A DNA stretch of 64,000 nucleotides from Candidatus Gastranaerophilales bacterium (GCA_947624325.1 CANQJT010000007.1:1-64000), one strand, 5' to 3'; positions 45,898-55,164 are shown, numbered from the stretch's first letter. Made by a program: numbers and translations. The notes: a model not told the origin generated them from the sequence alone.

Positions 45898-47034
45898 ATG
45901 AGTTTTTATAATGATGAAATAAAAAAGCTGAAAGAAAAAGATAATTTCAGACATATTAATAATATAGAGTCGAAACATTCTAAATATATCAGGGTAGATG
46001 GTCGTGATTTACTTAATTTTTCTTCTAACGATTACCTTAATCTTTCAACCGATAAGGAATTAATTGATGAATTTATTTCAAAGTATCAAAACAGCAGGGA
46101 ATTTATATTTTCTTCGACATCTTCAAGACTCTTAACAGGGACTTCCGAAATTTATAAAAGATTAGAAAATAATCTTGCAAAACTGTTTAAAAAAGAGGCT
46201 TGCTTGTTATTTAATACGGGATATCAGTGTAACTTGGGAGTGGTTTCATCATTAGTAAACAGAGATGACGTAATATTTTCGGATAAACTTAATCATGCCA
46301 GTATAATAGACGGGATGAGGCTGTCTATGACTCCGTTTTACAGATACAGGCATTTTGATTATGAAAATTTGGAAGAACTTTTAAAAAAGCATAGAAATAA
46401 TCATAAAAAAGCAATAATAATATCAGAGTCCGTATTCAGTATGGACGGGGATATTGCGGATTTAAAAAAATTGGTCGAGTTAAAGAAAAAATACGATTGT
46501 TATTTAATGATAGATGAAGCGCATGCATTCGGAATATTTGGTGAAAATCTTGCAGGTGTATCTGATAGAGAAAATTTACTTGGTGAAATTGATATAATAA
46601 CGGCAACACTTGGTAAATCTTTTGCTTCAATGGGCGCTTTCTGCACTGCAGACAAAACAATTATTGATTACCTTATAAATAAAGCAAATTCATTTATTTT
46701 TTCAACGGCATTGCCGTCAGTTAATGTATTATGGACTAATTTTTTAATAGAAGAAAAAATTGATAAAGTAAAAGAAAAATCAAAAAAATTAAATGAATTA
46801 ATAAACAACGTTCATTCCGAGAGCCAGATTGTTCCGGTTATAATCGGAGAAAACGATAAAACAATAAAAATAGCACAGCATCTTCAAAGTAAAGGATTTT
46901 ATATACTTCCCGTAAGACCGCCAACCGTGCCTATAGGTACTTCAAGATTAAGATTATCATTAACTGCGGATATAACTTTTGAAGAATATAAAACCGTTAT
47001 CAGTATTGCGGAAGAGATGAAAAATGAATTATAA
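45898..47034 (+). CDS. bioF: 8-amino-7-oxononanoate synthase BioF
   Basis: This 378-residue PLP enzyme of the alpha-oxoamine synthase family has FSSNDYLNLS, SSTSSRLLTGTSEIYKRLE, DKLNHASIIDGMRLS, MIDEAHAFGIFGENLAG and the PLP lysine in TATLGKSFASMGA. It condenses pimeloyl-ACP with alanine in biotin synthesis. bioG and bioC follow with overlaps, which supports BioF over related KBL or SPT enzymes. TATATT lies 6 nt before the ATG with no ribosome site, so the mRNA may be leaderless. Confidence 0.9.
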   Translation: MSFYNDEIKKLKEKDNFRHINNIESKHSKYIRVDGRDLLNFSSNDYLNLSTDKELIDEFISKYQNSREFIFSSTSSRLLTGTSEIYKRLENNLAKLFKKEACLLFNTGYQCNLGVVSSLVNRDDVIFSDKLNHASIIDGMRLSMTPFYRYRHFDYENLEELLKKHRNNHKKAIIISESVFSMDGDIADLKKLVELKKKYDCYLMIDEAHAFGIFGENLAGVSDRENLLGEIDIITATLGKSFASMGAFCTADKTIIDYLINKANSFIFSTALPSVNVLWTNFLIEEKIDKVKEKSKKLNELINNVHSESQIVPVIIGENDKTIKIAQHLQSKGFYILPVRPPTVPIGTSRLRLSLTADITFEEYKTVISIAEEMKNEL

Positions 47035-47650
47035 ATGGTTGAATAAATCGGGAAATAACAAGTTAATAGTATTTTTTAACGGATGGGGAATGGATGATAA
47101 AGTTGTTTCACATCTGAAATTTAATGATTTTGATGTTTTAATGTTTTATGATTACTTAAATACACAAATTCCGGATTTTGATTTTTCAAAATATGATTAT
47201 AAAGTTCTAATCGCCTGGTCAATGGGTGTTTATGTATGTAATATTTTTTACGATAAATTAAAAGATTTTAATAAATTTATTGCAATAAACGGAACACAAA
47301 AACCGATTGATGATAATTACGGAATACCTCAGCTGGTCTATAATTTGACTGTGGAAAATTTTAATGAACAATCAAGTGAAAAATTTATGAAAAAAATAAC
47401 AACAGAAATTGATTTGAGAAAATATACCGGTCGTTCGACAGAAGAGTTAAAACAGGAATTAATATCAATAAGGGATTTAAAAATCGAAAAATATTTGAAT
47501 TTTAATAAAGCGATAATATCAACAAAAGACAGAATAATGCCATATAAAAATCAAATAAGATTTTGGCAGAAAATGGGAGTCGAAACAGTTGAAATTCAAG
47601 CTCCGCATTACATTTTTAACTTTTATAAAAGCTGGGATGAACTTATATGA
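47024..47650 (+). CDS. bioG: Pimeloyl-ACP methyl ester esterase BioG (DUF452)
   Basis: This 208-residue alpha/beta-hydrolase has FFNGWGMDD, the nucleophile Ser in LIAWSMGVYVC, and C-terminal STKDRIMPYKNQ and APHYIFNFY providing the likely Asp and His. BioG replaces BioH in many bacteria, hydrolysing the pimeloyl-ACP methyl ester. It overlaps bioF by 11 nt and bioC by 4 nt, a tight operon. Confidence 0.9.
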   Translation: MNYKWLNKSGNNKLIVFFNGWGMDDKVVSHLKFNDFDVLMFYDYLNTQIPDFDFSKYDYKVLIAWSMGVYVCNIFYDKLKDFNKFIAINGTQKPIDDNYGIPQLVYNLTVENFNEQSSEKFMKKITTEIDLRKYTGRSTEELKQELISIRDLKIEKYLNFNKAIISTKDRIMPYKNQIRFWQKMGVETVEIQAPHYIFNFYKSWDELI

Positions 47651-48372
47651 AAAATAAGTCTCTAATAAAAAGAAGGTTTTCAAACAGTCTTAAAACATAT
47701 GACAATAATGCGATTATTCAAAAACAGACGGCAGAAAAATTAATCAGTCTTCTGCCTGATACGAACTTTGAAAAAATCTTTGAAACGGGTGCGCTGACGG
47801 GAATTTTAACAAAAGAATTAATAAAGAAGATAAAATTTAACAGCTATACATATAACGATATAATCCCCGAGGCAAAATTATATATTGAGAAAATTATTTC
47901 CGAGGCTAAGTTTATTGAAGGCGATATTGAAGAAATCAGCCTGAGTGAAAATTATAATTTAATTATTTCAAATGCCTCTTTGCAGTGGTGCAGTGATATT
48001 TTTGAAACAATTTCAAAACTAACCGAGCATTTATCAGATGGCGGTATTCTGGCTTTTTCTATATTTGGAAATGAAAATTTAAAAGAAATTAAGGAGTTTT
48101 TTAATATTGATAACGAATATTTGAAAGAGGAAATACTAAATCAAAAATTTAAGGTGTTGAAGTATTTATCGGAAGAAAAAAGAGTATATTTTGATAATCC
48201 GATAGATATCATAAAACATTTTAAATTAACGGGAGTAAATGCCCTAAAGGAAGTAAGGCTGACCAAATCAAAATTAAAAGAATTTGAAGAAGAATACAGA
48301 AAAAAATACACCCAAGGGAATAAGGTTTATTTAACCTACAATCCTATATATATTATTCTGGCTGAGAAATAG
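47647..48372 (+). CDS. bioC: Malonyl-ACP O-methyltransferase BioC
   Basis: This 241-residue SAM methyltransferase opens RFSNSLKTYDNNAIIQKQTAEKL, the BioC N-terminal signature, with IFETGALTGILTKELI and IISNASLQWCSDI. It methylates malonyl-ACP to disguise it for fatty-acid chain extension towards pimeloyl. Glycine motif I reads ETGALTG, slightly divergent from ExGcGTG. bioA, bioD and bioB are not next to it. Its 3' end overlaps comM by 20 bp in the opposite direction. Confidence 0.9.
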   Translation: MKNKSLIKRRFSNSLKTYDNNAIIQKQTAEKLISLLPDTNFEKIFETGALTGILTKELIKKIKFNSYTYNDIIPEAKLYIEKIISEAKFIEGDIEEISLSENYNLIISNASLQWCSDIFETISKLTEHLSDGGILAFSIFGNENLKEIKEFFNIDNEYLKEEILNQKFKVLKYLSEEKRVYFDNPIDIIKHFKLTGVNALKEVRLTKSKLKEFEEEYRKKYTQGNKVYLTYNPIYIILAEK

Positions 48373-49906
48373 CGGAACGATACTGAACTGCTTGAGCTAT
48401 ATGATTAATTTGAATATTTTCACTTTCCTCTAAGTCTGCAATAGTTCTTGCGAGTTTAAGCATTCTGTCGTAAGCCCTTGCGGAAAGATTAAATTTTTGT
48501 ACTGCATTTTTAAGCAAAAGAGCGCTGTCGGAATTGATTGTACAATATTTTTTAATAAGTTTTGGTGAAAGCTCTGAATTAGTATAAATACCCAGTCCGG
48601 CATATCTTTCAAGCTGAATATTTCTGGCTTTAATAACACGGGCTCTTATTTGTTCGGAGGTTTCAGTTTGTTCGGTATTATTAGCCATAAGTTCATCAAT
48701 TTTGAGTCTGGGAACATCAATAACAATATCAATTCTGTCTAATAAAGGGCCTGAAAGTTTTGAACGATATTGTTTTATTTGGAACTCGGAGCAGGTGCAT
48801 TTTTTCTCGCTGTCCCCTAAGTATCCGCACGGGCATGGGTTCATGGCTGCAAGCAAAATAAAATCCGAAGGAAATTCAAGCCGCATTTTAGCCCTTGCAA
48901 TAATAATTTTACCGTCTTCTAAAGGCTGCCGAAGTACTTCAAGGACGTTTCTGGGGAATTCAACAAACTCATCCAAAAATAATACACCTCTATGAGCCAG
49001 AGTAATTTCACCCGGTTTAGGATTAGTGCCGCCTCCTATTATACCTATAGCGGAAGCGGTATGATGGATACTTCTAAACTGTCTTTGTGTTATAAGCGGT
49101 TTATTGGGGTTTAAAAGACCGCTTATACTGTATATTTTAGTAAGTTCAATAGATTCTTCAAAAGTTAAAGGAGGTAAAATTGAAGAAAAACATTTAGCCA
49201 GCAGAGTTTTTCCCGAACCCGGCGGCCCTGACATCAGCATATTATGAGCACCTGCAGCAGCTATTTCCATAGCTTTTTTTGCCTTTGATTGACCTTTAAC
49301 ATCTTTAAAATCAAAAATCCCATTAATATTCAAGTTATCCTTCATATAGTCATTAATATCAATGACAGTAGGTGTAATCGGGGTATAAGAAGGAGAATCC
49401 GTATTAAAATGATTAACAATTTCAACAAGATTTTTAGCACCGATTACATTAAGTCCCGAAATAATAGCGGCTTCTTTTGCGTTATCATAAGGGACTATAA
49501 GAGTTTTTACTCCTTGTGAAATAAGCCCTGCAGCGATGGGAAGAACCCCGTTCACGGCTCTTAAAGAGCCGTCAAGCGATAATTCTCCGACAAAAGCAGT
49601 ATCATTAAAATTATTTTGGTTAATAACACCGTTTTTGGCTAAGATACCTATAGCAATAGGTAAATCATAATAACTGCCCATTTTTTTAATATTTGCAGGT
49701 GCAAGATTTACTACAATTTTTTTATTAGGGAATTCAAACCCCGAATTTTTTATTGCAGAACGAACTCGTTCTTTTGCCTCGCTGATTGAAGTATCAGGTA
49801 AACCGACTATAGATACCGAAGGCAGTGAATTATTTAAATCAACCTCTACTAAGATTTTATATACATCAAGACCAATAACACTGGCTGTTAAAATTTGTGA
49901 TATCAC
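48353..49906 (-). CDS. comM: YifB/ComM-family Mg-chelatase-like AAA+ ATPase
   Basis: This 517-residue protein has an N-terminal ChlI/Lon-protease-like fold (LPSVSIVGLPDTSISEAKERVRSA), the AAA core SGPPGSGKTLLAKCF with LFLDEFVEFPRNVLEVLRQPLEDG, and the NPCPCGYLGD motif. ComM-type hexamers drive branch migration of recombined DNA during natural transformation. The start is GTG. A 13-bp palindrome (49917-49947) lies directly upstream. Confidence 0.93.
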   Translation of the reverse strand: MISQILTASVIGLDVYKILVEVDLNNSLPSVSIVGLPDTSISEAKERVRSAIKNSGFEFPNKKIVVNLAPANIKKMGSYYDLPIAIGILAKNGVINQNNFNDTAFVGELSLDGSLRAVNGVLPIAAGLISQGVKTLIVPYDNAKEAAIISGLNVIGAKNLVEIVNHFNTDSPSYTPITPTVIDINDYMKDNLNINGIFDFKDVKGQSKAKKAMEIAAAGAHNMLMSGPPGSGKTLLAKCFSSILPPLTFEESIELTKIYSISGLLNPNKPLITQRQFRSIHHTASAIGIIGGGTNPKPGEITLAHRGVLFLDEFVEFPRNVLEVLRQPLEDGKIIIARAKMRLEFPSDFILLAAMNPCPCGYLGDSEKKCTCSEFQIKQYRSKLSGPLLDRIDIVIDVPRLKIDELMANNTEQTETSEQIRARVIKARNIQLERYAGLGIYTNSELSPKLIKKYCTINSDSALLLKNAVQKFNLSARAYDRMLKLARTIADLEESENIQINHIAQAVQYRSAISQPE

Positions 49907-49916
49907 AATATAAACC

Positions 49917-49947
49917 TATATACTAACTATACTTTAGTTAGTATATA
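49917..49947. promoter_or_regulatory. 13-bp inverted repeat upstream of comM
   Basis: TATATACTAACTA and TAGTTAGTATATA are perfect inverted repeats around a 5-nt centre, 11 nt upstream of the comM GTG. They include TATAGT and TATATA -10-like sequences on the minus strand. There is no T-run, and the position favours an operator overlapping the promoter. Confidence 0.6.
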
Positions 49948-49974
49948 ACATAAGAAGTACGGGTATCAACAAAA

Positions 49975-50112
49975 TTAATTTTCCGCAAGTTTATTTTCAG
50001 TTTCTTCAATTTTTTTTAAAATAATATCCATTTGATTTTTAAACCAAGCAGTAAACAATTTAATTTCGTTCTTAAAACTGTAAGCTCCCGGCCAAACTGA
50101 ATTATAATACAT
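49975..50112 (-). CDS. 45-residue protein of unknown function
   Basis: A short frame (ATG at 50112) encodes MYYNSVWPGAYSFKNEIKLF followed by an amphipathic Lys/Glu helix ending NKLAEN. AAAGGGAA lies about 6 nt upstream. It precedes comM on the same strand. The polar helix has no membrane segment. No family is recognised; reality rests on the ribosome site and amino-acid composition. Confidence 0.55.
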   Translation of the reverse strand: MYYNSVWPGAYSFKNEIKLFTAWFKNQMDIILKKIEETENKLAEN

Positions 50113-50189
50113 AGGAATTCCCTTTCTTTTAATTCCGAAATATTATATCGGCAAAATATCAAAAAACTTTAGAGAAAAAGACAAAAAAG

Positions 50190-50346
50190 ATGTAAAGTTA
50201 TGTAAATTTAATATTTAAAAAAGGCATTAAAAAATTTTCACGATTATTAAAGAAGATGTAAGACTCATAAAAGTCAAAACTGAACAACTATCTACCAAAA
50301 CTAACCTAGTTAACGCTCTTTTATCAAACAAAAGAGCTTTTTTTTT
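50190..50346 (+). ncRNA. Candidate small RNA ending in an orphan terminator
   Basis: A strong plus-strand terminator (GCTCTTTT-ATCAAAC-AAAAGAGC then nine T's, 50315-50346) has no plus-strand gene before it: the nearest upstream genes are on the minus strand. An RNA started near 50190-50220 would be roughly 100-150 nt. No family is recognised, and the 5' end is a guess; only the terminator is well supported. Confidence 0.4.
50315..50346 (+). terminator. Intrinsic terminator without an upstream gene
   Basis: An 8-bp stem GCTCTTTT/AAAAGAGC with a 7-nt loop is followed by TTTTTTTTT. The minus strand has no T-run after the stem, so it acts only on plus-strand RNA. Confidence 0.87.
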
Positions 50347-50485
50347 GCGAAATTCCGTACGGACGGAGTCTGGTTAGCGAGAACGGAAATGACGACAGGC
50401 GAAGCCGAAGGAGTGACAAGTTCGAGCGAAAGGAATTTCAAGACAGCGGTTTTTCTGCAGGGTGCCGGCAGATCCGGTTTAAAGT
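50347..50485. repeat. GC-rich hairpin island
   Basis: This is a 140-bp GC-rich patch in AT-rich DNA. GAAATTCC (50349-50356) pairs with GGAATTTC (50432-50439). Between them lie the mini-hairpin GGCGAAGCC (50398-50406) and several GNCGGA or GCGA repeats. GCCGGCAG and related short stems follow. Style and GCGAAGC loops resemble the inserts at the tRNA-Pro loci. No gene is supported here. Confidence 0.65.
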
Positions 50486-50563
50486 TTGGTAATAAAAACA
50501 AAACAAATATAGGCTGTCAGATTTTTAATTTATTACTATATAATTTGAAAATTTTTATATTTA

Positions 50564-50592
50564 TTGATTAAAAATGCCGTTAATAATATAAT
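50564..50592 (+). promoter_or_regulatory. Promoter of sdaAB, probably leaderless
   Basis: TTGATT (50564-50569), a 17-nt spacer and a perfect TATAAT (50587-50592) end only 6 nt before the sdaAB ATG. Transcription starting about 7 nt after the -10 box would begin at the start codon. No ribosome-binding site is present. Confidence 0.75.
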
Positions 50593-50598
50593 TTTACT

Positions 50599-51267
50599 AT
50601 GAAACAAAGGTCTCTGTTTGATGTAATATCACCCATAATGACAGGCCCATCCAGTTCACATACGGCAGGTGCCGTAAGACTGGGGATTTTGGCAAGAAAT
50701 ATTTATAAAGAAATTCCCGAAAAAGTAACCTTTAAATTGTACAATTCATATGCAACTACAGGCAAAGGGCATGGCACGGATAAAGGATTGTTGTCAGGTT
50801 TATTAGGATTAACCGTAGACAGCTGTGATATAAAAAATATTTTTGAGCTCCCATTAAGCAAAAATATTAAATATTCATTTGAATATGAACAAAATATAGA
50901 CAGACACCCGAATGCAGTTGACTTTATCCTTGAAGGTAAAATCAATATGGTTATATCGGGGAATTCAATTGGAGCAGGAAATGTTGAAATAACTAAAATT
51001 GATGATTTTTCAACAAAAATATCGGGTGAATATAATACAATAATATTATTTTACAAGGATAAACCCGGCATGATATCTAAAGTTTCCACGTTAATTCAAG
51101 ATGAAAATATAAATATAGCTTCCTTGGAATGCGACAGGAATGCAAGAGGACAGACAGCATCAATGTGTATTTGTGTTGACGGGGATATTCCGGAAAGATT
51201 AATAAAATCAACAGAAAATATAGAAGATGTTTATTTTGTCAGAAATGTAAAAAAATTAGAGGATTAA
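50599..51267 (+). CDS. sdaAB: L-serine dehydratase, beta subunit
   Basis: This 222-residue protein opens SLFDVISPIMTGPSSSHTAGAVRLG, the substrate-site signature of bacterial iron-sulfur serine dehydratase, with TGKGHGTDKGLL. It ends with an ACT domain (ILFYKDKPGMISKVSTLIQDENINIASLE). With the alpha subunit it deaminates L-serine to pyruvate. The alpha gene begins 1 nt after the stop. Confidence 0.94.
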   Translation: MKQRSLFDVISPIMTGPSSSHTAGAVRLGILARNIYKEIPEKVTFKLYNSYATTGKGHGTDKGLLSGLLGLTVDSCDIKNIFELPLSKNIKYSFEYEQNIDRHPNAVDFILEGKINMVISGNSIGAGNVEITKIDDFSTKISGEYNTIILFYKDKPGMISKVSTLIQDENINIASLECDRNARGQTASMCICVDGDIPERLIKSTENIEDVYFVRNVKKLED

Positions 51268-51268
51268 A

Positions 51269-52147
51269 TTGGACGGTAATATAAATACATTTGAAAAACT
51301 ATTAGCGGAATGTAAAATTTCGGGTAAAAAAATATATGAAATTATGCAGGAAAAAGAAGCATTAGATTTTGAAATTACTATTGAAGAAGTAAGGAATAAA
51401 GTTCGTAAAAATCTAAAAGCAATGAAAAGCGCAATATTAAGGGGTTTAAACTCAAAAGAAAAATCATACAGCGGTTTGTGCGGGGATGAGTGTTATAAAT
51501 TAAAGGAAAGATATAATAAAAAGCCTGCATTATTCGGGGAATTATTTGAAAAAATAACTATGTATGCAATGGCAACAATGGAAGAAAATTTAAGAATGAA
51601 TACAATAGTAGCATGCCCGACGGCAGGTTCATGCGGAATAGTTCCTTCTGTAATAACAGCAGTTAGCGAAAAAGATAAGATAGCGGAAGAAGAAGAGATA
51701 AATGCCTTAATAACAGCAGGTACAATAGGATATATAATTTCATCAAAAGTGGCAATGGCAGGAGCTGTTGCAGGTTGTCAGGCGGAATGCGGAGTGGCTT
51801 CAGCTATGAGTGCAGGAGCTGTAGTCGAATTATTGGGAGGAAATTCAAATCAAATAATACAAGCTTCCACATTGGCATTAAAAAATGTGCTTGGACTAAC
51901 ATGTGATCCTGTTGCAGGATTAGTGGAAATTCCTTGTGTAAAAAGAAATGTATTTTTAGCAATACATTCTATAACCGCTGCAGAACTTGCACTTTCTGAT
52001 ATTGAAAGTAAAATACCGCCTGATGAAGTTGTAGATGCTATGTTACAAACGGGGCAGTTAATGTCGCCATTATTAAAAGAAACATCAAAAGGCGGTTTAG
52101 CTGTTACAAAAAGTGGTATAATACTTAATAGAAAGATAATGGGTTAA
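51269..52147 (+). CDS. sdaAA: L-serine dehydratase, alpha subunit (Fe-S)
   Basis: This 292-residue protein carries the cluster cysteines: CPTAGSCGIVPS, GCQAECGVASAMSAGA and LTCDPVAGLVEIPCVKRN. The start is TTG (51269) with AGAGGA 6 nt upstream. It binds the catalytic 4Fe-4S cluster that removes water from serine. Confidence 0.94.
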   Translation: MDGNINTFEKLLAECKISGKKIYEIMQEKEALDFEITIEEVRNKVRKNLKAMKSAILRGLNSKEKSYSGLCGDECYKLKERYNKKPALFGELFEKITMYAMATMEENLRMNTIVACPTAGSCGIVPSVITAVSEKDKIAEEEEINALITAGTIGYIISSKVAMAGAVAGCQAECGVASAMSAGAVVELLGGNSNQIIQASTLALKNVLGLTCDPVAGLVEIPCVKRNVFLAIHSITAAELALSDIESKIPPDEVVDAMLQTGQLMSPLLKETSKGGLAVTKSGIILNRKIMG

Positions 52148-52151
52148 AATA

Positions 52152-52487
52152 ATGTCAGAAAATTATAATGAGTCACAAAAAAGTGAACCGATAATTTATG
52201 AACTTGAACAGTCTCTTATTCAGTATTTATGCACTAAACATGATATAGAGGATAAAGTACCGGGAGGACAAAGAAGAGTTCGGGGATTAAGCTTTAAAAT
52301 AAATAAAAACCCTAAAGAACTTTCATTTTCTGTGCAAATCGGAATGATGGAAGCTTTATTTGATGCTATAAACGGGGTAAAAATAAGGGGAAGCTGTTAC
52401 AGCCTTGAAAGATATATAAGGGATTGGTATCTAAGATCCAGTGTTAACCAAGAAATAAAAAACTATTTATATTTTAATAAGAAATAA
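52152..52487 (+). CDS. Conserved-looking small protein of unknown function
   Basis: This 111-residue soluble protein has a core GGQRRVRGLSFKINKNPKELSFSVQIGMMEALFDAINGVKIRG and a basic-aromatic end (SLERYIRDWYLRSS). The mix suggests a compact alpha/beta fold. It follows sdaAA by 4 nt and shares its terminator, so it belongs to the serine operon by transcription, though nothing shows a link in function. Confidence 0.65.
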   Translation: MSENYNESQKSEPIIYELEQSLIQYLCTKHDIEDKVPGGQRRVRGLSFKINKNPKELSFSVQIGMMEALFDAINGVKIRGSCYSLERYIRDWYLRSSVNQEIKNYLYFNKK

Positions 52488-52514
52488 AAAAGCGGAAATT
52501 ATTCCGCTTTTTTT
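52488..52514. terminator. Bidirectional intrinsic terminator
   Basis: AAAGCGGAA and TTCCGCTTT form a stem with A's before and T's after, between the serine operon and the convergent dapL. Confidence 0.88.
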
Positions 52515-53691
52515 AAAATAATTTTGAAAACCTATTCATTGCTTCAATAGTATTTTCTCTGTTGCCGAAAGAGGTTAAACGAAAATATCCTTCTCCGTTT
52601 CTGCCAAAACCGCTTCCCGGAGTGCCGACAACAGCTATATTATTTAATAAATAATCAAAGAAATCCCATGATGACATATTATTAGGACATTTTAACCAAA
52701 TATAAGGCGAGTGTTTTCCTCCCGTGTACCAAATATTTTTTCTATCCATTGTATCAGAAATTATTTTTGCATTTTCGCTGTAATATGAAATATTTTCTTG
52801 TATTTGTTTTTGACCTTCGGGTGTAAATATAGCTTCAGCAGCTCTTTGAACAATGTAAGGCACTCCGTTAAACTTAGTAGTTTGCCGTCTTAACCAAAAT
52901 TTGTTTAACTGTGTTCCCTGTTTAACAAGTTCTTTAGGAACAACTGTATAACCGCATCTTGTTCCCGTAAACCCTGCGGTTTTAGAGAAAGAGCAGAACT
53001 CTATAGCACATTTTTCAGCACCTTCTATTTCATAAATACTGCTTGGAAGGTCATCTGATTTTATAAAACATTCATAAGCAGCATCAAAAAGGATAATTGC
53101 ATCATTTTTAAGTGCATAATTAACCCATTTTGTAAGTCCGTCTTTTGTATAAACAGCACCTGTAGGGTTGTTTGGCGAACAGATATAAATAATGTCGCAT
53201 TTCACATTTTCATCAGGCAGAGGTAAAAAACCGTTGTCTTTATTTGCGTCTGCAAAAATAATTTTTCTTCCTGCCATTATATTAGTATCAACATAAACGG
53301 GATATACAGGGTCAGGAACAAGCACTGTATTATCCAGTGAAAAAATATCCAAAATATTACCCAAATCACTTTTAGCACCGTCAGATATAAAAATTTCGTC
53401 GGCTTCAAGTTTAACATGTTTTGTTTCATAATATTTTTGAATAGCTTCCCTTAAAAAAGCATAGCCTTGCTCAGGCCCGTATCCTTTAAAGGTGCTTTGC
53501 ACCCCCATTTCATCAGCTGCTTTTTTAATTGCTTCAACAACAACAGGCGCTAATGGAAGTGTAACATCGCCAATTCCGAGCCTGATTATATTTTTATCAG
53601 GATTTTTATTTGAAAATTCTGAGACTTTTTTGGCTATAGTAGAAAATAAATAACTATCTTCCAAGTTTAAGTAATTTTGATTAATGTTCAT
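52513..53691 (-). CDS. dapL: LL-diaminopimelate aminotransferase
   Basis: This 392-residue class I/II aminotransferase has NIIRLGIGDVTLPLAP, STFKGYGPEQGYAFLREAI, FISDGAKSDLGNI, YICSPNNPTGAVY and the PLP lysine in SFSKTAGFTGTRCGYTV, all matching DapL. It makes LL-DAP directly from tetrahydrodipicolinate for lysine and peptidoglycan. This pathway is typical of Cyanobacteria, plants and Chlamydia. Confidence 0.94.
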   Translation of the reverse strand: MNINQNYLNLEDSYLFSTIAKKVSEFSNKNPDKNIIRLGIGDVTLPLAPVVVEAIKKAADEMGVQSTFKGYGPEQGYAFLREAIQKYYETKHVKLEADEIFISDGAKSDLGNILDIFSLDNTVLVPDPVYPVYVDTNIMAGRKIIFADANKDNGFLPLPDENVKCDIIYICSPNNPTGAVYTKDGLTKWVNYALKNDAIILFDAAYECFIKSDDLPSSIYEIEGAEKCAIEFCSFSKTAGFTGTRCGYTVVPKELVKQGTQLNKFWLRRQTTKFNGVPYIVQRAAEAIFTPEGQKQIQENISYYSENAKIISDTMDRKNIWYTGGKHSPYIWLKCPNNMSSWDFFDYLLNNIAVVGTPGSGFGRNGEGYFRLTSFGNRENTIEAMNRFSKLF

Positions 53692-53773
53692 AGTATCTCC
53701 AAAAACTTATGTCGTTTACAATTATCTTTATAGTATAATAAAATAAAGATTAAGTAAAAAGGAATAAAAAAAT

Positions 53774-55144
53774 ATGGCAGTAAGACAAAGACAACATGAA
53801 CAAGACCCTATGGTAAGACGTACTAATTTTGACGCAGTAGAGTCTAATTTAACAGATGAACAGGCAAAACTTGAAGCATCAAGATGTTTAAATTGTAAAA
53901 ATCCCAGATGTGTACAGGGCTGTCCCGTAAATATAAATATTCCTGCTTTTATTCACGAATTAAAAGAAGGAAATATTGAAAAAGCAGGGGAAGTAATTAG
54001 AGAATCAAGCTTACTTCCTTCAGTTTGCGGAAGAGTTTGCCCTCAAGAAAGACAATGCGAAGGCAAATGTGTTTTAGGTATAAAATCTGAACCAATAGCA
54101 ATTGGTGCTTTAGAAAGATATGTCGGCGATGCAACAAATGCACAAATCGGAGAAATAAAAGAAACAGGCAAAAAAGTTGCCATCATAGGTTCAGGATGTG
54201 CAGGTATTACGGCTGCCGCAGACCTAAGACGAGCAGGTCATGAGGTTGTGGTTTTTGAAGCACTTCATAAACTAGGTGGTGTTTTAAGATACGGTATTCC
54301 TCCTTTCAGACTTCCGAGAACTTTCTTGGATAAAGAAATTTCTAACTTAAAAGCAATGGGAGTTAAATTTGTAACTAATGTAGTTGTAGGTAAATCTGTT
54401 ACGGTTAAACAGCTTCAAGATGACGGGTTTGATGCAATTGTTATCGGCTCAGGTGCAGGACTTCCAAAAATGATGGGAATTCCCGGCGAAAACTTAAACG
54501 GAGTATATTCAGCAAATGAATTTTTAACCCGTGTTAATTTAATGCAGGCTAATTTAGAAGAAACACCTACTCCTATCAGAGTCGGCGAAAAAGCTGCTAT
54601 AATCGGAGGCGGAAACGTTGCAATGGATGCAGCAAGAGTTGCAGTAAGAATAGGCTTTAAAGAAGTTTATATAATGTATAGACGTACGGAAGCCGAACTT
54701 CCTGCAAGACTTGAAGAAATCCGCCATGCTAAAGAAGAAGGTGTTATATTTAAGTTCTTGCATGCTCCTAAAGAAATCTATAACAAAGATGGTTATGTAG
54801 GCGGTATGCAGTTTGAAATAATGGAACTCGGTGAACCTGATGAATCAGGCAGAAGAAAACCAATTCCGACGGGTAAAACTATGGATTTAGATGTAGATAC
54901 CGTTGTTGTTGCTTTAGGTACAGGCCCAAATCCTACAATTCAATCTTCTATGTTAAGAGATAATATGAATCTTGAAACAAATCCGAAGGGTTACATTATT
55001 ATTAATGCAGAAACAGGTGAAACATCTATTAATGGTGTATATGCCGGAGGCGATGTTGCTCCTACAGGTTCATCTACCGCTATTAACGCAATGGGTGCAG
55101 GAAAACGAGCAGCTAAAGCAATTAATGAATATCTTGCAAGATAA
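53774..55144 (+). CDS. gltA: GltA-type NADPH-dependent glutamate synthase/NfnL-like oxidoreductase
   Basis: This 456-residue protein has an N-terminal Fe-S domain (CLNCKNPRCVQGCPV and CGRVCPQERQCEGKCVLG), an FAD site IIGSGCAGITAAADLRRAG and an NADPH site IIGGGNVAMDAARVAVRIG. It matches the TIGR01316-type homotetrameric GltA family, similar to GltD and to NfnL, which bifurcates electrons between NADPH, NADH and ferredoxin. No NfnS-like partner lies next to it, so the activity is ambiguous. Confidence 0.88.
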   Translation: MAVRQRQHEQDPMVRRTNFDAVESNLTDEQAKLEASRCLNCKNPRCVQGCPVNINIPAFIHELKEGNIEKAGEVIRESSLLPSVCGRVCPQERQCEGKCVLGIKSEPIAIGALERYVGDATNAQIGEIKETGKKVAIIGSGCAGITAAADLRRAGHEVVVFEALHKLGGVLRYGIPPFRLPRTFLDKEISNLKAMGVKFVTNVVVGKSVTVKQLQDDGFDAIVIGSGAGLPKMMGIPGENLNGVYSANEFLTRVNLMQANLEETPTPIRVGEKAAIIGGGNVAMDAARVAVRIGFKEVYIMYRRTEAELPARLEEIRHAKEEGVIFKFLHAPKEIYNKDGYVGGMQFEIMELGEPDESGRRKPIPTGKTMDLDVDTVVVALGTGPNPTIQSSMLRDNMNLETNPKGYIIINAETGETSINGVYAGGDVAPTGSSTAINAMGAGKRAAKAINEYLAR

Positions 55145-55164
55145 ATAATAAAATATAATAAAAT

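Noticed and set aside
50220-50400. Short plus-strand frame reading IIKEDVRLIKVKTEQLSTK
   Set aside because: It looks protein-like but has no start codon after the preceding stop and runs through a terminator; kept only as a candidate RNA region.
52513-53691. STFKG in DapL as another FKG leader
   Set aside because: It lies well inside the aminotransferase (around residue 90) within a conserved family motif, so the match is coincidental.
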